Notes: a model not told the origin generated them from the sequence alone. 64,000 bases of DNA from Sipunculus nudus (GCA_026874595.1 CM049306.1:5410019-5474018); one strand, 5' to 3'. Counted from the first letter of the stretch, positions 12,438 through 24,656 are shown. Translations and numbers: made by a program.

Positions 12438-13231
12438 CATGACATTCTTCAGGCACAGGCGCTTGAATCTCTGTATGCTTTGTTAAGGTATTATACGATA
12501 ATAAGTATACTCACGTGTTTTCAGACCTATTGGCGTTAATACGTCCCCTATTCTGAAAGAAGGACGCATTCACACCCAATATCCAGAACGAGGCGTGGCT
12601 TGGGTCTTTCCACGTGACAAATTACGCATCATGAAACAAAATGGCGAAAACACTACGGTGGTCCATAATAGTCGAAAATACACCGAATGCTAGCAAGTTC
12701 GATACTCACTCGCACGTTTATATATAGGTTTATGTGACAGAAAAATAAATGTTTACACTGCTTTCAGGCGTAAAGTCCATACTGCTCAGTTAACCCACCC
12801 GGTCACATGACCCAATGGTGAAACACTGGGTAGTTGCAGTTAGGGTAATGCCTAAAACCAATGTTTGCGTTTATGCGTGGAATATTAATATATTCGTGAA
12901 TAAATTATTAAAAATCTATATGTCCATAAATAAGTGCATGCTGCAACTCCAGCAGGATTTCCCCAGAGAAAAAAAATGGAGCAACGTCATTTGCCGGGAA
13001 AATCTTTGTGGATGAAAGTCTCTCCTATGAGGCTGCCGGACATATGATTTCAACCATATGAGCGTATGTTCACGGATATATGTATATACAAACACATGCA
13101 TGGATGTCAGACTTAGATCAAAACTGTGAATCCCTGTTTATAAAGAATAAACCCGTTTCTAAGCATGTCTCTCCGACATAACATTTTTTTTTAAAAAGAT
13201 TGTAGTGGTAGAGGTCACCGCCTCCATTTTC
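12434..13231. other. Unique sequence, no gene recognised
   Basis: I see no coding exon or repeat. Short frames at 12815-13015 and 12916-13101 overlap on opposite strands and look like chance. Confidence 0.5.
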
Positions 13232-13746
13232 TTAAAGGGACCCAGTCACCTATAAAGTGTGTTGAATTAACACGAAAAATAGCTGATTCCCTTTAAAGTT
13301 AATCTGTATCTGCCAAAATATTGCCTTGAAACCGTTTGCCTACTCCCGTAGACGAGTGTTTGAAACAGTGTATCGGCCGCGATCACAGGTGTCAACATAA
13401 ACACAGCGCGTGGGGGAGTGTGCCTCGCGGAGCCATAACACGTGTCAATCAGGTATTGCCTCGACTGACTTTGCCAAAAAAATGCAATACATGTTCAAGC
13501 TGGCTAAAACATCACGTGTTGAAGTTCATATTCGGACCTCCGATCACGTGGCTTTGTTATGGTAAACACACACATATGGACTGTGTTTACCAACACGCAG
13601 AGCCATAACAAGGTGTTAAACAGCCGTGTGCGAGGTACTGAGACTCTGTGCTGGGATGGTTTTGTTGGGAAACTTTTGTATAAGCAAAACTGAACTGATA
13701 GTGTGAAAGAATATGCATAGTATTGCTACTGATTATGTCCCTTTAA
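13232..13746 (-). mobile_element. MITE copy 1 (TTAA-flanked, AGGGAC termini)
   Basis: The element starts TTAAAGGGACCCAGTCAC and ends TGATTATGTCCCTTTAA, so both ends show TTAA followed inward by AGGGAC. Its reverse complement aligns along the whole length with 49149-49654. Shared blocks include TAACACTCGT-type, AAGGCAATGTTTTTG-type, TAACAAGG/CCTTGTTA and CAACAAAACCATCCC-type sequence. The element is 515 bp with no transposase, which fits a non-autonomous MITE. TTAA target sites are typical of piggyBac-like elements, but the superfamily is inference. The frame at 13336-13608 lies inside and is not a gene. Confidence 0.85.
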
Positions 13747-16700
13747 AAGTTTGCTTAACTAAATACTATGTACATCTGCAGAATTCTATTCCGATTTCCG
13801 ACTATAATATGACAGGGGCTTACAAGCGCTAATCCTGTTGTCAACCAGGACTCGGTGTACATTTCCTGCCGGTCCTAAACGTGCCCATTATTGGGTCATA
13901 ATACCGGGGGACCCCCGAAAAGCGCACTGGTTCGTGAGTGAAACACGACACGATGCAGAACTCTTATCCGGGGTGCGGGACTACCGTGAAAAATCACACT
14001 GCCTCGCTGAGATTGGAATTCACGATCAGCCTTGAGCCCTTGTACCCCTAGACATCACATAATTTGTATGACGTTAACCACAGACGAGCGGCCGGTAAGC
14101 AGGTAAGGAAACAAGTACTAACTGAAGTCTGCACTCACATTAACGCACCTAGCATTTAATTATATCCTTCCTGAACCGAACAAATTGCCCCGTCCGCTCA
14201 GTGGCTTGTTCTCATGCGGCCCATTGTCGTATACAGCCCGTAACACCGGTATGTCAGTGTACAGCAGGGGTTTCGAGAAACCTATTTTGATTTTCTTTGA
14301 ACTTGAAGTGCAGTCTCGAATCTTTAAACAGGCATGAATAAGAAAATGTCTGAAGGTCGTGTCCATTTCCTGGTTTTATATAAGAATGTCTTGACATTGA
14401 CCGTGAAGCTCAACACGCGCACTGTTTCAAATCTCCGGCAGACGAGAGTGCTTTATTAAATTTATTTGTCATTGATCGGCAGTGAACGACAAAGCTGATG
14501 GATGACACTGTGAGACTCCAGTGTCGGACAGTCTGACTGTAACAAAAAGAACATAGTATTAGTCTTAACTTGAATGACGAAGTCTTGCTGGCTTTGAATG
14601 TAATTTTGAATATGTTTTGCCCTTTGTATCCTTATACTCTGCCATGACAGACCGAGAGAGCTACAGAATGTACTGCAAGACCATCGTGATCATAGAAACA
14701 TGTCCAGCAGCAAACTTAGGTTTTCCAGGTCAGGCACCGGAAGATGCCTGTACACCACGATGTGTATGTGATTCTTCTACTGACACGGTCTTTGAAACCC
14801 AGCAGCCTTTGTAGCTGGCATCTACAAGGCCAAAGAAATAAAAAAAGTATGGTTCTCAGGCACTTTTTTTTTGAAATCAATGGGGGCGGGCGACATTTTA
14901 TTTTGTATGTACATTTCTTTCTCTGATTCTCTTTTGAATCATAAAATCTTAATTCACTATTTGGAAATGTACTGATCTATGCAATATAATCATGATGATC
15001 TAGGTTACTCTCATGTTTGTTTGAATTTGAGGTTAATCAGTAGTCCAGCTCTGTCTGTCACTTTGACATCCGGAAGCAGAAGAGGAGCTTACTGGAAGTT
15101 TTATTTCCAAGTCTGTTACGAACATTGGTGTGGCACATTTGGCATGATGTATTTTTTAGTCAGATCATCGTGTCAGCTTTGGCAAGTTTGTGATTACCAG
15201 ATAGCTTACATTTGCCATATTCCTTTCCACCCAACTTGACAGACATAAAGTGTTCTTATAATGGGTCTTTAGGTCTTCCTCCCTTGTACATGACTTTCGG
15301 TGTATAACGCAGGTTTAATTGAAGAGTCAGTTGTAGCACTAGGTAGGAACAGATGGTTCAGTATATGCCTATTACTTTTTGTGATGGATATATATAACAT
15401 TCTGAAATATGATGTAATGCAACAGCACAGTGAGGCATAAAAGTTAATCAACTAATGTCCTAAGTAGGGTTTCTGAAACCTATGCCAGCCTAAGCAGGTT
15501 TTTTTCCATATGCAGTGATGCATGTCATTTAAATTGACTTAATCATAAATTTGTGCTCAGGTGAATAATTAGAAAAAAAAAACAACACATATCACTTGGA
15601 GGGTTTCAGAAACCATGAAGTATGCAGGGTGATGTGTGTGATACATGACTGAAATCAGGTTTCCTTGTATCCAGCTAAGCTTAACTTTATAAAGGTGCTA
15701 ACGTGTTACCTTTATATCAGTGATACTTTTATTTATCTTTTATGCCATTAAACAAATTGTTTCATATTTATTTTGATTCCCATGAGAGTTTCTACCCGAT
15801 CTACCATTTTTACCCATGGTAGAAAGTATTTTTTATCGTATCGATAATTACCGTACAGGGGAGGAACCTGCCAACCCTGTCTACTAGTCCTAAAACCAAC
15901 CCTGCCTCGTAACACCTTTATATTTTGTTATAATGGACGTAATTAATTTGATATTGGTATGGAAGTAGGTATGTTTGAAATTACTTCTCTTCCATTAAAC
16001 CATTACGTGTAATCAGCAACCAACTGATATCATCTGAAAACTCCTGAAACACACCCCACAGCTTTCCACATAGATATTGTCTAATTTATCTTTGATGCAG
16101 CAAACCTTCGCTATCATTCCTACATGTGGCATTGCAAAAATGTTACGTGTCTATCGTTACGTGTATCGTTAATGCTGCGAATGCGATGGTGATCATAACG
16201 GCGGGGTGGTCTGGTGCTATGGGTGGTCTTAGGAAGGGTTTTTCCCATAGAGATTTAAAATATGCATTGTTATATAAAAATCGAGGTCCTGTGTCTGATG
16301 CTATAGCACTCTTTAAAGTGCGACTTCGATAAAAAGGTGAAATTTTGAACGGTTGAGCTGCAAAGCCATTTCACAGCGGATCTTTAATGGGTTTCATAAT
16401 ATGTAATGGCAGGTTATAACAGAATGGTAAAAGTACATTTTCATCATTCAAAGAGTGTTACTCTCGGAATCCATAACTTTGAATTATCTTTTTCAAATAC
16501 CTAACGCTGCAAATGCGAAAAGTGCAAAGGGTTGATGCAACTGTTTACCATAGTTTTTTTTTCACCCGGCAGCGCATTTTATTTTTTTTTTGTTTTTTCT
16601 TTGGCAGCGCTTGTTTGCTGAAGGAAATATTTGAACAGCTGCAATTTGAGATGCCCTTCCGGTCAGGCACATCTCCGGAAAATAGAGATCCCAAATTGGC

Positions 16701-18415
16701 GAAAACTTGTAGAGAGTGGAGCTTAACGGGAAATAACATGTCAAAAAGCGATACTCGGTGAGACTCGATTAAAAGTCTGCGTAATGCTTACAGCAGAACT
16801 TACATCGGACGCTAACCATGTTAGATCTTAAGCACATGATGTTCACAACCACACACTCAAGGATGCACGATCTGTTAAAGCTAAACTCACAAATAGGAAA
16901 ACAATTTCGCCATCAGGAAACGTCAAAAGCAAAAACGTTGTTTTGGCGAAACTGGGAAAATATATCTGAATAGCGTGCAGGTTATGTTTCCAGTTATATA
17001 AATAAGAATCGTCCACTAGCAGAAGAAAGTAATAGAATGTTGTCAATGCTTTCGTGAATTAATTAAATTGTGAGTTATTATATAGAGTGCTTTGTTATTT
17101 TAGATAAACAGCAGAAGCTCTTTCAGTCTGATTTAAAACAAGAAATGGTATCGTTAATGAAACCTTCACTTTATATTTAGTAGTATACTTAAAATATCTA
17201 TTTGTTTCGCGAGGATTGCTGACTTAATTAAAAATTTATGGCATGTATTTGACAAAATATTGTTGATTCTTTAATAATTCAAAATCTATTGGTCAAAAGC
17301 AGGCAAATAATTTCTCTTGTAGATAAAGGAAATAATCGGTTTGAAATGCTAGTGCCCTTTATGTCTTTTGAATATAAATATGCGTTTGAAGCACTAACAA
17401 ATAAGGTTAAATGTTTTGCAACAATTTATTAAAACTGACCAAGTAAGTTTTATTTAAGGTAGACATATCACAGGGATTGCAACACATGGAAGAAAAACAG
17501 TTACATTTTTACAGTTTTAATGTTTGATTAAAAAAAACACACATTTGATTCTAAGAATTGCCAATTATGTTTAAAGAATTGAAAAAAATGGTCCATTATT
17601 TTTTCATTTCAAGGAAAAACGTGTAGATATTGGAAGAAGAGTCCGCGGGCTGATCCTCGTTCACCTTGTTCATTTATCCTGTCATCAGAAGTTTAAGGTG
17701 TTAAATCACCCAAGTCGAAAAAGAAATATTTAAATGGTATACTATGCCCATGATGCAATTGATCTGTATAAAATAAAATCCGCTCCTCATCTCTTCCATG
17801 TTTTAATTAAGTAAATTTTAAAATATTAGGTCTTTGTATAAATGGACATAAACAGCATGCTAATGGCTGGGATTAAGCAAAAATTAAACTGATAAACCAT
17901 TTGTATAGGGTGGTCAGATAGCCCTGTTAAATTCTCGGTATATGATTATCAGAAAAGAAGAAAAGTAAAACAGAACTATTGTTGATATTGGAAATGATTT
18001 GGGATTTCAGATTTATGTGACAATAAACGGGATTTTCTGTTAACCAATATGACACAAAGTGGGCTCGACTGTACAATGCTTGTTTTGAGGAAAGGACAAT
18101 TGATTAACAGGAATGCAAGAAATAAAATGTACGTATGAAACTGAAAGAGATATAACCAAAGGAACTTTTATTTTTGAGAAGCTTTGATAACACTTGGAAC
18201 ATTATCTTACCATTTGTACCGCTTATAAAGAACTGTTGAACAAATACAATTGTTGGAAATCCTGTAAACTCAATGAATTTGTTTTTATGTATTGTATAAT
18301 TATCATATTTGTGATGTTACAAATGATTTATTAATGTGTTTTATTTAGACTCTGTTGAATGATAATATATGTATTTATTTTTTATATATGTGTAATATGT
18401 ATCTGATCGAATTAA
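13747..18415. other. Long unique stretch, no gene recognised
   Basis: Only short frames (under 90 codons) occur, without recognisable domains or consistent splice borders. The left part to about 16.7 kb has ordinary base composition; 17.0-18.4 kb is strongly AT-rich. A weak inverted repeat TCTACCATTTTTACCCATGG is near 15.8 kb. T-runs occur near 16554 and 16582. I cannot support an exon here. Confidence 0.5.
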
Positions 18416-21400
18416 AAAACTAGACGACCAGAGGTCGAGCGCTTGCCGGAAGATTAAATGACAGACAGATGGACAGACGATACAAAGTGTCAGAGTGAAT
18501 GCCGAGGAATTAGGGCCTGTAGAATGATATATATCACACAAAATAACATTTAAGCATACAAAGCTGACAACAATTGACAAACGGAAAAACATCCTGACAC
18601 ACTGACACATTTTAGATAACATATGATTAGATAAACATATGGAGAAGATATATAGAAACAAAATGAGTTATAGTTTGTGCAGATAAAGTTTAGAGTTTTG
18701 GAGGAAAGGCCAAGCACTGAGATGTTGCAGTGGTTCGAGTGCAGCGCCCCTGGCAACCATATCCCGAAAATGAAAAAAACACTTTCGAGATATTAGTGTA
18801 TGACATCAGCTGTACCGGTTTCAAAAGGATTCCTGCAAAACTGTGGTCTGTACAGTGGTATATGTGACACGCAAAAACTAGCAAGCAGGCGAATTTCAGG
18901 ACAACTGACAAACAGACAGACATACTAACAAAGTAAAACAAGAATGAGACCACATGTCTTACTCGGGGTATGGGGAAGACAAAGAGAAATAAAATAAGCC
19001 GTAGTTTCTGTAATTGAGAATTATAGTTATGGAGATATGGCCAAAATAATGATATGTTGGGGAGGGTCATGTGCAGCGCCCCCTAGCGGCCATATTCAAA
19101 AAATGAACAATTGGTTTTGAGATATTTATTGTCAGACATAACATGTACCAGTTTCAAAAGAATTCCTTCAAAACTGTGGCCTGTAGAATGCTATATAGGC
19201 GAAAACCAGCAAGCAGGCGAATTTGAGGACAACTGACAAACAGACAGACATACTGACAAAGTGACTCAAGATTGAGTCCAAATGACTACACCAGGTTATG
19301 GAGAAGACTCAGAGGGAGAAAATAAGCTATAGTTGTAATTGATGTTTATAGTTCTGGAGATATAGCAAAAAAATGATAGGTCGGGAGGTTCGGGTGCAGC
19401 GCCCCCTAGCGGCCATATCAGGAAAATGAAAAATCCGTTTCCAGATATTAATGTCAGACATAAGATATATCCGTTTCAAAATGATTCCTGCATAATTGTG
19501 GACTCTTGTCTATTACTAAGTATTATCTCGAAATATTTCGTTTAACGAGATATTGTACGAGATATTGAGAGCTTTACAACTGACAAAGTAAGAAAAATAA
19601 GACCATTTATTTTTGAATATCATGACTTTTCCCTAAAATACGTAACCATGGTTACGGCCAATTTGAGTCAGCTACAAACGAGAAGAAAGGCCTTGAATGA
19701 CTATTAAAATAAGCTACAGTTGATGTAGATACGACTAATGGTGACAAAGATATGAAGAAAAAACCGTTTTGCAAACTTTTGATGATCTTGACCATGACCT
19801 TTGACCTATATAGGCTAAAAACAATAGGCTCCTGTCATTTTACATTTTCCATCAACTGTGTAATTTTGAAAGCGATTGCTGCAAAATTGCGACCTGTAGA
19901 GAGGGAACAGGCAGACAGACAGACAGACGAACAGTCAGACTAGAGACCATAGGTCAAACGCTTGCCGGAAATTGAAAATGAAATAGGTCAAGGTCAAATT
20001 ATTCTTTTATATTATGAAAATGAACAGGATACTTAAATGAGACAATGTTTATTTGGAAGCGACAATTTATGAACAAAAGTTGGAAGAAAATACATTTTGG
20101 CGTGTTTTTGGCCTTGACATTTGACCGTTGACCCAATTTCGAAAAAAAAAATAGGTCTGGTGGTAATAGATATTTACAAACGGTATCAGTTTCAGAGCGA
20201 TTGCATGAAACTGGGGGCTGTGTCAGAGATAGAAATATTAGAACATTTCTAGGTTTGGTATGTTTTACCCTAAATTAGGTCAACATGATTATGGCAGAAT
20301 ATGGCCAAATCTCTACAGGAATAAGGCCATCTTTTCTAGTTTTAGATTTAATAATGAAAATTATAATATCATTTATAGCTTTGGAGATATGGCACAATAA
20401 TAATTTATAGTAGTGTTGTCAGTTCAGCGCCCCCTAGAGGTCATAGGCCAAAAATGAAAAATTGTTTTCGAGGTTATTCTGTCAAACATAAAATTAATCA
20501 GTTTGAAAATGATTATTGATAAATTGAGGCATGTGAGGCGTCATAAAGTGAAAAATCACAAAAAGCTCCTGCAGCGCCCCCTGTAGGTCTAAACCCCTCT
20601 AGCTTTAAAAAAACTTTGACACAGTTAAAAAGGCAAGGAATATAAATGAAGACTTTTACTTAAAAAAGGTCACCATGGTAACAGCAAAATTAGGTTACGT
20701 GTATCCAGGAATAAGCGTATTGATTATAATTTCAGTTTCTGTAATGAAAATGTTGTCATCGTTTATAATTTTGAAGCTATTAGCCAAAAAACATATATAG
20801 ATGTATTTTAGCAGCAGCGCCTTCTGGTGGCTATATTCGAAAAAAAGAAAAATTCGTTTCGAGATATTTCTATTTAACATATTATGTATGTGTTTCAAAG
20901 TGATAACTTCAAAATTAGGGCCTGTAGGGCATCATTATGAAATTTCGCAAAAATGTCGTACAGCGGCCCCTGGTGGCCATTTTAATTAATCAGCAGAAAA
21001 TCGAGAAATTCTTAATAAACTCAACATATTGCAAAAAATTAGACCTCCTTAGCTTAAAAAATGACAAAGTTACAAAATATTTCTTTTTATTTGAAATTTC
21101 AAGATTTTCCCCCAAAAATGTGTTACCATGGAGACAACAGAATGAGTCGGATTTGGAACAAGCAGAAAGCGCATTTCATGACAAATTAAATGAGCTATAT
21201 TTGATGTAGTTACGAGCACTCTTGACAAAGTTATGAAGAAATAACCTAGCTATTATGAGGGGTGTCATTGACCCTGACCTTGAGCTTTGACCGATTTAAA
21301 CCCCAAACAAAAGGCTTCTATTCTGGTTGATTGTAATCTAACTGTATGAATATCAAAGCGATTTGTTAACAATTGTGGCCTGTAGAGTGCGCAAAAACAG
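18416..21400. repeat. Cluster of old interspersed repeats (CAGCGCCCCCT family)
   Basis: At least seven diverged units carry a core like GCAGCGCCCCCTAGCGGCCA near 18747, 19074, 19398, 20430, 20572, 20813 and 20961. The core is followed by AAAATGAAAAAT, TTCGAGATATT, GTCAGACATAA, TTTCAAAAGGATTCCTGC and GGCCTGTAGAG blocks in the same order. The first three units are about 325 bp apart. CAGACAGACA stretches and GCGCTTGCCGGAA-type segments (18437 and 19961) mark some unit edges. Everything is degenerate and no coding capacity remains. Several units carry TGACCT half-sites. I infer a non-autonomous mobile element that landed or amplified locally several times. Confidence 0.7.
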
Positions 21401-21441
21401 ACAGACAAACACCCAAACAGACATACAAACTGATCAACCTA

Positions 21442-21468
21442 CTTGCCGAAATCTCTGATTCCGGCAAG
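21442..21468. repeat. Short hairpin (CTTGCCGAAAT/ATTCCGGCAAG)
   Basis: CTTGCCGAAAT and ATTCCGGCAAG form a stem of about 11 bp with one mismatch and a tiny loop. A second such hairpin is at 21501-21528, in the same orientation. Both lie at the right edge of the repeat cluster. Confidence 0.65.
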
Positions 21469-21500
21469 CAACAAACAGACATCCGCGACTGACCAACCAG

Positions 21501-21528
21501 CTTGCCGAAATCGGAGATTTCCGGCAAG
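21501..21528. repeat. Short hairpin, second copy
   Basis: CTTGCCGAAATC and GATTTCCGGCAAG pair as an imperfect palindrome. The context CAACCAGCTTGCCGAAATC parallels the first copy (CAACCTACTTGCCGAAATC). Confidence 0.65.
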
Positions 21529-21533
21529 CAACA

Positions 21534-22781
21534 ACACAGTGTTCCGATAGGAAGGATAACTTACACGCGCACGGAATGGGCAATGATTCAGCCGTCTTAA
21601 GGCATACAAGAGCAAACTTACAAACACTGTGTACGCAGCAATTTATCAAGACCAAGTTTTTCTATAGCGCTTTTTACTAATCGGGTAGCCCATGATGCAC
21701 AAGTTCGCGCTCTTCAGTAAATAAGGCTTCACTCAAGAAGGAAACGTCTTAGCATATCATGTCTTCTTAAACCAAATGTGTTAGTCAGGAGGTCTATAGG
21801 GCAAGTGGTTACCCATTGTTTTGTTCTCGACTGAATAATGCAACTATTAAGTCAGGCAGCAGTTAGAAAGAGCAGCCTACCATGAGTGAGCCACTGCATC
21901 GGCAGCTCATGACCGAGTAGGTATCTAAAGTTCTGTTTCTTAGTGACAGACAACTGCGTGTGACTGTTTTTTATACATGTTAATGTTCCTCAAAAATACT
22001 CAGCCGGTTTTCATTCAGTTTTACCTATCATACCATTCCCTTGAAGTATTGAATTATCAACAATACTAAAAGGTCAATCCAAGCTACACGACACTTACTA
22101 ATGCCTCCTACAAAATATCAAGAATGATCAAATATTTACTCTCTTCAGATGTTAATGTTTGTATTTTTATAAAACATGAACACAACAAATGAAAACGGGT
22201 CAGCAGAAAAGCCTTGCTAATTTGTTAATATATGCGTATTCAGACTAATTGACAGAAGGGTTGTATATATATATAAAACACTTGCTGGTTTTATATAAAA
22301 TGTTATTTAAAATATCGATGATAAATAGTTGTTGCTTGACGCTGTGAGAGAAGGCGGACAGTTCCCGGATCAATTATTAAAGCTCAAGACTCAAGTTGGT
22401 GTACCAGAGGCTATGTTTACATGTGAGTTTTCCTAGACTATAAATGACTGTCTGTAGGAAATGATGGGACCTTTATTGATCAAATGAAGAATGGTATTAT
22501 TATCTTATTACCGCTAATGGCTAACAAAGGGAAATCTTTAACTGTTGTATTTATACTTAGAATGTCAAAACACCGGAGGGTGTCTGTCAGATGGCACGTA
22601 GTACGCTATATAATCAAGCACTGTTATTACGACATGATTATAGGGTGCTTTATAACGTGGCTAGCTGAGCGTATGACTGGAGAGTTTACACTTTACGTTA
22701 TCCAGCCCACACCGGGGCGAGGACCAATTGTTACCTTTAACGTAACCTGCTCGCTACTAACGCTGCGTCCAGCACGCGCGT
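21534..22781. other. Unique sequence upstream of promoter candidate
   Basis: I see no gene. The 116-codon frame at 22484-22834 has no recognisable domain and overlaps the promoter-like segment. A short TATATATATATA run is near 22266. Confidence 0.45.
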
Positions 22782-22860
22782 GTTGCCAGGCAATAGGTGT
22801 GAGGTCACCTATGCGGGCGTCTTTAATTAGCTAGGAGTGCTTGGCAAGTGTGTATATAAA
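22782..22860 (+). promoter_or_regulatory. Candidate TATA promoter with X-box-like site
   Basis: TATATAAA at 22853-22860 lies about 25-30 bp before CACCAGAACATAG, a plausible start near 22880. Upstream at 22782-22795, GTTGCCAGGCAATA is a near-palindrome resembling the RFX X-box (GTTGCC...GGCAAC type). A sequence with the perfect splice donor GTAAGT follows at 23045. No transcript evidence is available, and a second TATATAAAG at 26967 is a rival candidate. Confidence 0.35.
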
Positions 22861-22879
22861 ACGCAACCTGTCAACCCCA

Positions 22880-23044
22880 CCAGAACATAGGCCGATTAAT
22901 ACTCAAGCCGGTACTACTTTCACAAGCGCTTCTTGAGACACTGGTGTACGGTTGAACCACACAGACAGCAGAACCAAGGAGCTCAAATACATCGCGGGCT
23001 AACAGACTCTATACCAACGCGGGTCTCGGGGTGCATGAGATACA
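22880..23044 (+). other. Candidate untranslated first exon
   Basis: This stretch follows the TATA box and ends in ACA|GTAAGT (donor at 23045-23050). The next good acceptor upstream of a signal-peptide ATG is at 35891, so it may be the 5' exon of the gene at 35.9-42.8 kb, giving a 12.8-kb intron that holds the whole 40-bp minisatellite. If so, an ATG at 23035 would open a ten-codon upstream frame overlapping the main start. Linkage to that gene is inference. Confidence 0.3.
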
Positions 23045-23050
23045 GTAAGT

Positions 23051-23454
23051 TTCTTATCTTTAATAATAAAGAAACATTTTTACACAACATGAACGCAATA
23101 GGGTATGGCTTACTTTGCTTAAACGATGCGTTCATGATTTAGCAGCGGACACGGTTTATAATAGGTAAAACTATCAGGTAACGCATATGAATATGAATAT
23201 AATGGAGTACTTTGATATTAAGTTCTTAAAGGACATAAATTCTTCATTAAAACATTCGAGCACAGTTACTTTGAGCACAGTCAATAGTGAATACATAAAA
23301 AACAAAGGACAAATCAAACTAATTGCGTTTAAACATCTGCCAAAAGAGGAATTTTAAAGCAAATCATCTTTAACAGTGAGTTAACATTTTTTTTCTTTTA
23401 TTTAAAGTCTTAATACTTTACACATAAAAAGTCTGATTACTTTACACATCATTG
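23051..23454. other. AT-rich spacer, nothing recognised
   Basis: AT-rich sequence after the candidate first exon. No repeat, RNA or coding signal is seen. Confidence 0.45.
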
Positions 23455-23600
23455 TTGAGTGTGGGGACGTATTGGTTAAGCGCTGGACTCGTGACCGCTT
23501 TCCGCGCTATGACCCTAGAAAATCTTTATCTCAAGGATGCGCTCTCCTCCACCCGGAGTAAATGGGGACTGGTCAGACATGGGCGGCATGAAAATGTAGA
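23455..23600 (+). mobile_element. tRNA-derived SINE fragment
   Basis: TGGTTAAGCGCTGGACTCGT (from about 23473) matches a tRNA box A and D/anticodon arm. About 20 bp later GCGCTATGACCCTAG stands where a T-arm/box B would be, though it has lost the GTTCGA core. The sequence continues with CTCCACCCGGAGTAAATGGG and a non-tRNA body. It reads as the head of a decayed SINE and not as a functional tRNA, since the T-loop is destroyed and no acceptor pairing is visible. Confidence 0.5.
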
Positions 23601-23931
23601 ACGAATTACCCTCTAGCGTCTATTATTGTTGCTTCGGTTGTATATGCTTCTCAGGAATGTGAGAAAAGCTACAAAAATGAACAGGCCTGAAAGACCAGGA
23701 AGGCAAAGTGTAAAGTCGGATGAGACTGACATCGTCAGAGATATCACACTATAAACACCTATCTGTACCATTATGTAAATCTTTTGGATTTTATTTTTCA
23801 CTACAAATTTAACACTATCATTTTATATCCCATGGTGAAATCAGACAGGATTGCCGAGAATGAACCGGGAAAGGACCTTACACTGTTGAAATTATTGACG
23901 CGGAGCAGATGTGTTAAAATAAATAAAACAG

Positions 23932-24656
23932 ATTGGTTGAAAATACCAATTTATTGGTTATTTTAACCAATCTAGTTGGTAGATATGTGTCCAACCAATC
24001 TCTTTGTCACAGCAACCAATCGTTTTTGGTTGAATTTTTAACTAAACTATATTGGTTACATTCTAGTTTTGGTCTGTTTTACCAATATCTTGGTTAATCT
24101 ATCATTCAACAAATTGGTTAAATCAGGTAAGAAATTGGTCATATCAACCAATTCCAGTTGGTTAGACCAGTGGACACGTTTACGTGGGCACTGCTACTTT
24201 CATTCCCTTTTTTAGTTGTTCTCCAGATTTGGTGGAGGTCTTGTTACAGGCCAGTCTTTAGTGTGGGTTACAAGGGGGAATAAAACACATATTCCGCCTG
24301 TGACCACTCGCACGCAGACGTTTTGCCCCTTCGCTTGCCTCACTTGTGCACAACTGATTAGGAGCTCTTTGTGTCTGATGAAAAACTGACCAATCTGTTT
24401 GTGGTCAGTGCATGACCAAACAATTGAAAAAAAAAAACAATAAAAAAAACAATGTTTGCACGTAAAATCGACCAATTTTTAACTCAGCCAATTAAATTGG
24501 TTAAATATATGCAACCAAATGGTCGACCAATAAAAATTGGTCAAAATGACATATTTTTTTTGGTTAATGCATGACCAAAGAGCTGGTTGAAATAACCAAT
24601 GTGTTGGTTAAATCTACCAATATCATCTCAACCAACCAAATTGGTAAATATATGTT
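23932..24656. repeat. ATTGGTT/AACCAAT-rich block
   Basis: About thirty copies of ATTGGT, TTGGTT, ACCAAT or AACCAA occur on both strands. They are dense at 23932-24170 and 24460-24656, with a less repetitive, more GC-rich centre. Spacing is irregular (about 8-25 bp) and neighbouring motifs are often in opposite orientation, so each half can fold back on itself. This resembles a foldback-type mobile element, but no clean target duplication is visible. Every motif also contains a CCAAT core. The frame at 24212-24475 minus lies in the centre and has no recognisable domain. Confidence 0.6.

Noticed and set aside
13336-13608. 90-codon frame
   Set aside because: It lies wholly within MITE copy 1, a non-coding element with a relative at 49149-49654 lacking that frame.
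23473-23530. Functional tRNA gene
   Set aside because: Box A is good but the T-loop has lost GTTCGA and there is no acceptor-stem pairing, so a SINE remnant fits better.
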